Origin: Mycobacterium noviomagense
GTDB lineage: Bacteria > Actinomycetota > Actinomycetes > Mycobacteriales > Mycobacteriaceae
Reading direction: 5' to 3'
DNA: 64,000 nucleotides
Assembly (NCBI RefSeq): GCF_010731635.1
Contig: NZ_AP022583.1
Location: 4,154,001 to 4,218,000 of the forward strand
The first letter of the stretch is position 1, and each line of letters opens with the position of its first letter. The notes beneath the pieces were generated by a model. That model did no database searches. It was not told the origin of the DNA and was given only the letters and a program-made list of their open reading frames with translations. The translations under genes were made by a program, and so were the position numbers. Shown piece by piece: positions 59,168-64,000 of this stretch.

Positions 59168-59339
59168 CAACAGGCGTCGAATATCGGCCGTAGCAACAAC
59201 TTTCGGTAACGTATTCGCTCGGCGTGCGGACACAGCAAAATACTTTAGAATTGGCTCGATGGCGGCGGTAAGCAGGACAATTCAGAAATTGCGAGGCGAG
59301 GCAGATGCATTCAGTATTTATTGACCGGGCTGCGGGACA

Positions 59340-60848
59340 ATGACCGCAGTAGTAGAAGCGCCGCAGCCCGGCGCTGACGCAATCGGCACACCTCAGGCGG
59401 CGGTGGTGGCCATCATGGCCGCCGACGTCCAGATCGGCGTGGTACTGGACGCCCATGCGCCGTTGTCGGTGATGATCGACCCGCTGCTGAAGGTGGTCAA
59501 CACCCGGCTGCGCGAGCTCGGGATCGCACCGCTGCAGGCCAAGGGGCGTGGCCGCTGGACGCTGTGCCTCGTCGACGGCACACCGCTGCGGCCGAACCTG
59601 TCGTTGACCGAGCAAGAGGTCTATGACGGTGACCGGTTGTGGCTGAAGTTCCTGGAAGACACCGAACACCGCTCCGAGGTCATCGAACACATCTCGACGG
59701 CGGTGTCGGCAAACCTCAGCAAGCGCTTCGCCCCGATCGATCCCGTGGTCGCCGTCCAGGTGGGCGCCGCGATGGTGGCCGTCGGTGTCGTGCTGGCCAG
59801 CGGCCTGCTGGAGTGGTGGCGCTGGCGCCACGAGTCGTGGCTGCCGGCCCCGTTCGCGGCGGTGATCGCGGTGCTGGTGCTGACCGTGGCCGCGATGATT
59901 TTGATGCGGGCCGAAACCGTTGCGGATCGGCGGGTCGGCGACATCATGCTGCTGAGCGGCCTGGCGCCGCTGGCCGTGGCCTTATCCACCACCGCCCCCG
60001 GTCCCGTCGGCGCGCCGCACGCGGTGCTGGGCTTCGGTATCTTCGGCGTCGCGGCGATGCTGGTCATGCGGTTCACCGGTCGTCGGCTGGGAATCTATAC
60101 CGCGCTGGTGACGATCTGCGCTGCGGCGACCATCGCCGGTCTCGCCCGGATGGTGCTGCTGACCAGCGCGGTGACGCTGCTGACCTGTGTGCTCCTGGCG
60201 TGCGTGCTGCTGTATCACGGTGCCCCGGCGTTGTCGCGGTGGCTGTCGGGAATCCGCCTGCCGGTCTTTCCGTCCGCCACCAGCCGCTGGGTGTTCGAGG
60301 CGCGGCCCGATCTGCCAACTACCGTCGTGGTTTCCGGTGGGGGACAGCCGACTTTGGAAGGCCCCTCCTCGGTGCGCGATGTGATGCTGCGCGCAGAGCG
60401 AGCCCGATCTTTTTTGACCGGCCTGCTGGTCGGCCTCGGCGTGCTGACCGTGGTCTGCACCGCCGGGTTGTGCGATCCGCACGCCGGGCGCAAATGGCTG
60501 CCGCTGCTGCTGGCCGCCTTCACCTTCGGCTTCCTGATGCTGCGCGGCCGCTCGTATGTAGACCGTTGGCAGTCAATAACTTTGGCGGCTACCGCGGTGC
60601 TCATTATTGCCGCTGTCGTGGTGCGCTACATACTCGTGTCAGGCTCGCCGGCGGTGCTTTCGGCCGGGGTCTCGGTCTTGGTGTTGCTTCCGGCGGCCGG
60701 TTTGACAGCCGCGGCGGTGGTGCCGAACACGATCTACAGTCCGCTGTTCCGCAAATTCGTGGAATGGATCGAATACCTCTGCCTGATGCCGATATTCCCG
60801 CTGGCGCTGTGGCTGATGAACGTCTATGAAGCGATCCGGTACCGGTAA
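59340..60848 (+). CDS. eccD5: ESX-5 membrane channel protein EccD5
   Basis: A protein of 502 residues. An N-terminal ubiquitin-like domain (about 20-105, with GRGRWTLCLVDGTPLRP) is followed by eleven or so hydrophobic helices from residue 140 to the end, closing EYLCLMPIFPLALWLMNVYE. EccD is the main membrane-spanning subunit of the secretion complex and is present in two copies per protomer. It overlaps mycP5 by 23 bp, an unusually long overlap for the locus. Confidence 0.97.
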   Translation: MTAVVEAPQPGADAIGTPQAAVVAIMAADVQIGVVLDAHAPLSVMIDPLLKVVNTRLRELGIAPLQAKGRGRWTLCLVDGTPLRPNLSLTEQEVYDGDRLWLKFLEDTEHRSEVIEHISTAVSANLSKRFAPIDPVVAVQVGAAMVAVGVVLASGLLEWWRWRHESWLPAPFAAVIAVLVLTVAAMILMRAETVADRRVGDIMLLSGLAPLAVALSTTAPGPVGAPHAVLGFGIFGVAAMLVMRFTGRRLGIYTALVTICAAATIAGLARMVLLTSAVTLLTCVLLACVLLYHGAPALSRWLSGIRLPVFPSATSRWVFEARPDLPTTVVVSGGGQPTLEGPSSVRDVMLRAERARSFLTGLLVGLGVLTVVCTAGLCDPHAGRKWLPLLLAAFTFGFLMLRGRSYVDRWQSITLAATAVLIIAAVVVRYILVSGSPAVLSAGVSVLVLLPAAGLTAAAVVPNTIYSPLFRKFVEWIEYLCLMPIFPLALWLMNVYEAIRYR

Positions 60849-62592
60849 GGCTCGGCTGTGGTGCGGCCGAGCGGCCGGAGTGACCGCAACCACGCTGATC
60901 GTTGTCTCCGGCGCGCTGGCCGGCTCACCGTCGGCGGCTGCAATCGCTCCTCCCGTGGTCGATCCGGCAGCCCTGCCGCCTGACGGTCCACCCGGACCGG
61001 CACAACCGATGAGGCAGAGCTCCTACTGCACCGAGGTAGGGGTGTTGCCCGGCACCGACTTTCGGGTGCAGCCGAAATACATGGACATGCTGAACTTGCC
61101 TGAGGCGTGGCAATTCGGCCGCGGCGGCGGGGTGAAAGTCGCCGTCATCGACACCGGGGTGACACCACACCCTAGACTGCCGCACCTGACCCCCGGCGGC
61201 GACTACGTAATGGCCGGAGGCGACGGGTTATCGGACTGCGACGCCCACGGCACGATGGTGGCGTCGGTCATCGCCGCGGAACCGGCCAACGGTGCGGCAG
61301 CCGCCGCGCCACCGCCCCGCAGGCCGCTACCGGTTCCCACCAACGAGCCGCCTCCGCCGCCTCCGCCACCCCAGACGATCACCATGTCGGTGCCGCCACC
61401 GCCGCCCCAAACGATCACGATGGTGCCGGCGCCGCCGCCGTCGCAGTCGGAGGAACCAGCGGGCCCGCCGCCTCCGCCGTGGATGCCCCAGCCGCCGAAG
61501 GCGCCGGGCGCTGCCAACCGCGGGCACGGAAGCATCACCGCCCCCAGCTATTCCGGGGGCAGACAGGTAATTGTCGCTGATCGCACACACCCGCTCGACC
61601 CACCGCCGCCGCCTCCGCCTCCTGCGGCTCCGGATGCTTTCAACGGCATCGCCCCCGACGTCGAGGTGATTTCGATTCGTCAGTCGAGCCAGGCGTTTAC
61701 GGCTAAGGAGCCTTTCGGCGGAGACGAGGACCCGCAGACGCGGCAAAAGTCGGACAACATCCGGACCATGGCCCGCGCGATCGTGCACGCCGCGAATATG
61801 GGTGCATCGGTGATCAACATCTCGGACGTGACATGCATGACCGTCCGTAATGTGCTCGACCAAGCCGACCTTGGCGCTGCCGTCCGCTACGCGGCGGTCG
61901 AGAAGGACGCCGTCATCGTCTCCGCCGCCGGTGACACCAGCAAGAAAGACTGCAAGCAGAATCCGGTCTTTGATCCCTTGCAGCCCAACGATCCCCGCGA
62001 TTGGAATGGTGTGAATACCGTCGTAACTCCGTCGTGGTTCAGCGACTATGTGCTGTCGGTAGGTGCGGTGGATTCCAGCGGTGCGCCGATGACCAACATG
62101 AGCGTGGCCGGGCCGTGGGTATCGATCGCTGCCCCAGGCACAGACATCGTCGGGCTCTCACCTCGTGACGACAGCGTGATCAATGCGATTGAGGGGCCGG
62201 AGAATTCGTTGTTGGTCCCATCAGGCACGAGCTTTTCCACGGCGATTGTCTCCGGCGTGGCAGCGTTGGTCCGGGCTAAATACCCGCAGTTGTCAGCGCA
62301 CCAGGTGATCAACCGGTTGATCCGTACCGCGCGGCCGCCGGCTCGTGGCGTGGACAATCAGCTCGGCTACGGCGTCGTTGATCCGGTGGCCGCGCTGACC
62401 TGGGATGTGCCGGAGGGTCCGGCGAAGCCGCCGGAGAAGCTGTCCGCGCCACTGAAACCGCCACCGCCGACACCGCCCCGCAACATGACGCCGGTATGGG
62501 TGGCCGCCGGTGGGCTTGCTGCCGCCCTGCTGATCGCCGGCGCGGTGGTCGGTGGTGCAGTGTTGATGCGGCGACAAGGGAGGCAGCCATGA
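60826..62592 (+). CDS. mycP5: Mycosin-5 subtilisin-like protease MycP5
   Basis: A protein of 588 residues. It has a signal peptide (residues 1-39), the catalytic triad Asp109 (VAVIDTGV), His141 (CDAHGTMVA) and Ser469 (PSGTSFST), and a C-terminal transmembrane helix (AAGGLAAALLIAGAVVGGAVL). A proline-rich insertion of about 100 residues between His and Ser (162-268) is the known MycP5 loop 2. The oxyanion position is Asp (SAAGD), as I recall in M. tuberculosis MycP5. It is anchored outside the membrane and stabilises the ESX-5 complex. The stop overlaps eccE5 (ATGA). Confidence 0.97.
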   Translation: MKRSGTGKARLWCGRAAGVTATTLIVVSGALAGSPSAAAIAPPVVDPAALPPDGPPGPAQPMRQSSYCTEVGVLPGTDFRVQPKYMDMLNLPEAWQFGRGGGVKVAVIDTGVTPHPRLPHLTPGGDYVMAGGDGLSDCDAHGTMVASVIAAEPANGAAAAAPPPRRPLPVPTNEPPPPPPPPQTITMSVPPPPPQTITMVPAPPPSQSEEPAGPPPPPWMPQPPKAPGAANRGHGSITAPSYSGGRQVIVADRTHPLDPPPPPPPPAAPDAFNGIAPDVEVISIRQSSQAFTAKEPFGGDEDPQTRQKSDNIRTMARAIVHAANMGASVINISDVTCMTVRNVLDQADLGAAVRYAAVEKDAVIVSAAGDTSKKDCKQNPVFDPLQPNDPRDWNGVNTVVTPSWFSDYVLSVGAVDSSGAPMTNMSVAGPWVSIAAPGTDIVGLSPRDDSVINAIEGPENSLLVPSGTSFSTAIVSGVAALVRAKYPQLSAHQVINRLIRTARPPARGVDNQLGYGVVDPVAALTWDVPEGPAKPPEKLSAPLKPPPPTPPRNMTPVWVAAGGLAAALLIAGAVVGGAVLMRRQGRQP

Positions 62593-63797
62593 GAGCGCAG
62601 CGCCGATTCGGGCTCGACCTGTCATGGCCGCGCCTCACCGTGGTGTTCTTGATCGACGTCGCGGTGTTGGCACTGGTCAGTCATTTGCCGGACGCATGGC
62701 AGACGAATCACATCGCGTGGTGGTCGGGTGTCGCCGTGGCAGCGTTGGTGACGATCGTCGCGTTGATCAGCTATCGGCGGACTCCGCTCGCCACCGCGCT
62801 GGCCGCGCGGGTGCTGGACCGATTCGTCGATCCGGAAATGACGCTCACGGAGGGGTGCACGCCCGCCATCGACCACCAGCGCCGCTACGGCCGCGACGTG
62901 GTCGGTATCCGCGAGTACGACGGCCAGCTGGTCGCAGTCGTCGCGGTGGACGGGCACGACGAGGCCACATCGGGACGGCACCGAAACCAGGGAGCAGGAC
63001 AGGGGTGGTTGCCGGTGGAGGCGATCGCGGCTCGCCTGCGCCAGTTCGACGTGCGTCTCGACGCGATCGACATCGTTTCCGTGGGAACGAGGCACTCGTC
63101 CGAAACCAGGGTTGTCGCGGACGACGACGATGACGATGACACCGGTCCTCTGGAGGATTGGCGTCCTTTCGATGAGCACCACACCTGGCTGGTGTTGCGG
63201 ATGGATCCGCAGCGCAACGTCGCCGCGGTGGCGGCGCGCGATTCGGTGGCATCGACGTTAGCGGCGGCTGCCGAGCGGCTGGCTTATGACCTCGACGGGC
63301 GGCGTTGGAGAGCGCGGCCGCTGACCTCCGCTGAGATCGACGACATGGACGCCACTGTGCTGGCAGGGCTGCAGCCGGCTCATGTCAGCCCCCGCCGGCG
63401 CCGGCTGAAATACAAGCAGCCCGAAGGGCATAAGGAATTCGTGACCAGCTTTTGGGTTTCGCCGCGCGACATCACATCGGACACGCTGGAACGGCTGTGG
63501 CAGCCGGACACCGCGGCCACCGCGGTGACGCTTCGCCTCACGCCACGCCACGGCGGTGCCGAGGTGTCAGCGTGGGTGCGCTACCACAGCAGCCAGCGGC
63601 TCCGCCGAAGGGTATGGAGCGGACTGAACCGGCTGACCGGTCGCCAACTGGATGCGGTGTGCGCCAGCATGCCGGTGCCCACCCGGCGTTCACGGCTGGC
63701 GGTTCCTGGTCGCGAGTTGCGTGATGACGAAGACCTCGCGGTCCTGGTGGGCCAGGCGCCAGAGCAGTCGCCGACCCCGGCGGTGGCGCAACGATGA
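62589..63797 (+). CDS. eccE5: ESX-5 membrane protein EccE5
   Basis: A protein of 402 residues (M. tuberculosis EccE5 406). Two N-terminal helices (about 15-33 and 43-62) anchor a large domain on the outer face of the membrane. It begins MRAQRRFGLDLSWPRLTVVF. An acidic run of seven Asp near residues 178-184 lies in a loop. ATG 62589 overlaps the mycP5 stop; longer in-frame starts would run inside mycP5. It is the peripheral subunit of the core complex. Confidence 0.95.
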   Translation: MRAQRRFGLDLSWPRLTVVFLIDVAVLALVSHLPDAWQTNHIAWWSGVAVAALVTIVALISYRRTPLATALAARVLDRFVDPEMTLTEGCTPAIDHQRRYGRDVVGIREYDGQLVAVVAVDGHDEATSGRHRNQGAGQGWLPVEAIAARLRQFDVRLDAIDIVSVGTRHSSETRVVADDDDDDDTGPLEDWRPFDEHHTWLVLRMDPQRNVAAVAARDSVASTLAAAAERLAYDLDGRRWRARPLTSAEIDDMDATVLAGLQPAHVSPRRRRLKYKQPEGHKEFVTSFWVSPRDITSDTLERLWQPDTAATAVTLRLTPRHGGAEVSAWVRYHSSQRLRRRVWSGLNRLTGRQLDAVCASMPVPTRRSRLAVPGRELRDDEDLAVLVGQAPEQSPTPAVAQR

Positions 63798-64000
63798 GCA
63801 GTCCGCAGACTGCCACCGACGCCCGAAACGCGATGGTGGCTGGTCTGCTGGCATCCGGCATTTCGGTGAGCGGGCTTCAGCCCAGCCGCAACCCACAGGT
63901 GGCGCTGCAGATGTTCACCACGGCCACCAAGATCGATCCGGGCATGTGCGATGCCTGGCTGGCGCGACTGCTGGCCGGCGACCAGAGCATCGAAGTGCTG
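63794..64000 (+). CDS. eccA5: ESX-5 AAA+ ATPase EccA5, 5' part
   Basis: The first 69 codons are seen before the window ends. NAMVAGLLASGISVSGLQPS and MCDAWLARLLAGDQSIEVL match EccA5 (Rv1798) in its TPR-like N-terminal domain. The ATP-binding domain lies beyond the edge. The start overlaps the eccE5 stop (ATGA). EccA5 is a cytosolic factor thought to release EspG5 from PE-PPE substrates. Confidence 0.93.
   Translation, partial: MSSPQTATDARNAMVAGLLASGISVSGLQPSRNPQVALQMFTTATKIDPGMCDAWLARLLAGDQSIEVL

Noticed and set aside
61315..61630. CCGCCG-rich low-complexity DNA as a minisatellite
   Set aside because: It encodes the proline-rich loop 2 of MycP5, a known family feature, and is not a separate repeat element.
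60826..62592. Asp in the oxyanion-hole position of MycP5 as a damaging mutation
   Set aside because: As far as I recall the M. tuberculosis MycP5 has the same SAAGD sequence, so it is a subfamily trait.

Overview
The window is high-GC mycobacterial DNA. It carries a nearly complete ESX-5 type VII secretion locus (eccB5 to the first 69 codons of eccA5), with PE/PPE and WXG100 genes. ESX-5 is found in slow-growing mycobacteria, so a slow-growing non-tuberculous Mycobacterium is the best reading. The gene order departs too far from M. tuberculosis Rv1781c-Rv1798 to be that complex, and I cannot name the species.

Layout. 1-5.3 kb: a 5'-truncated membrane protein, a DivIVA-like coiled-coil protein, an RsbU-like GAF/phosphatase/kinase protein coupled to a STAS antagonist, and a small lipoprotein. 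5.4-25.3 kb: ordinary chromosomal genes (DUF3060 protein, amino-acid permease, GT4 glycosyltransferase, MOSC protein, NlpC/P60-like protein, topoisomerase IB, DUF4407 membrane protein, SRPBCC protein, PLP decarboxylase, a UsfY-like protein, a TetR gene divergent from its probable target, an NDH-2-like flavoprotein, a membrane molybdopterin oxidoreductase, SnoaL-like and LLM proteins, malQ). 25.7-31.4 kb: eccB5-eccC5. 31.4-43.1 kb: an accessory island between eccC5 and cyp143, which are neighbours in M. tuberculosis. The island holds three tandem MGT-type glycosyltransferases, then a set of remnants and pseudogenes (cyp143 3' end, cbiX half, fprA, ureC 3' end, MFS transporter) mixed with intact LysR, NarK and ClC genes. 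43.1-57.4 kb: cyp143 with its ferredoxin, two PPE genes, two more CYP143-like P450 genes in duplicated cassettes, an IS256-family element with an 8-bp target duplication, PE-PPE26, an antisense methyltransferase, and PE-PPE. 57.5-64 kb: esxM-esxN-espG5-eccD5-mycP5-eccE5-eccA5, tightly packed, with overlaps from eccD5 onward.

How it works together. EccB5, EccC5, EccD5 and EccE5 form the inner-membrane secretion complex with the MycP5 protease. EspG5 is the PPE chaperone and EccA5 the cytosolic AAA ATPase. EsxM/EsxN and the PE/PPE pairs are the substrates. The locus keeps this core while acting as a hotspot for insertion, duplication and decay. The most notable points are the glycosyltransferase trio directly behind eccC5 (with a gene-conversion tract), the cyp143 cassette amplification (one copy has lost the I-helix threonine, and eccC5 3' debris lies beside it), and helically phased GAACA repeats upstream of the PE/PPE units. 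All calls are from reading the sequence and remembered family sequences. No database search was run.
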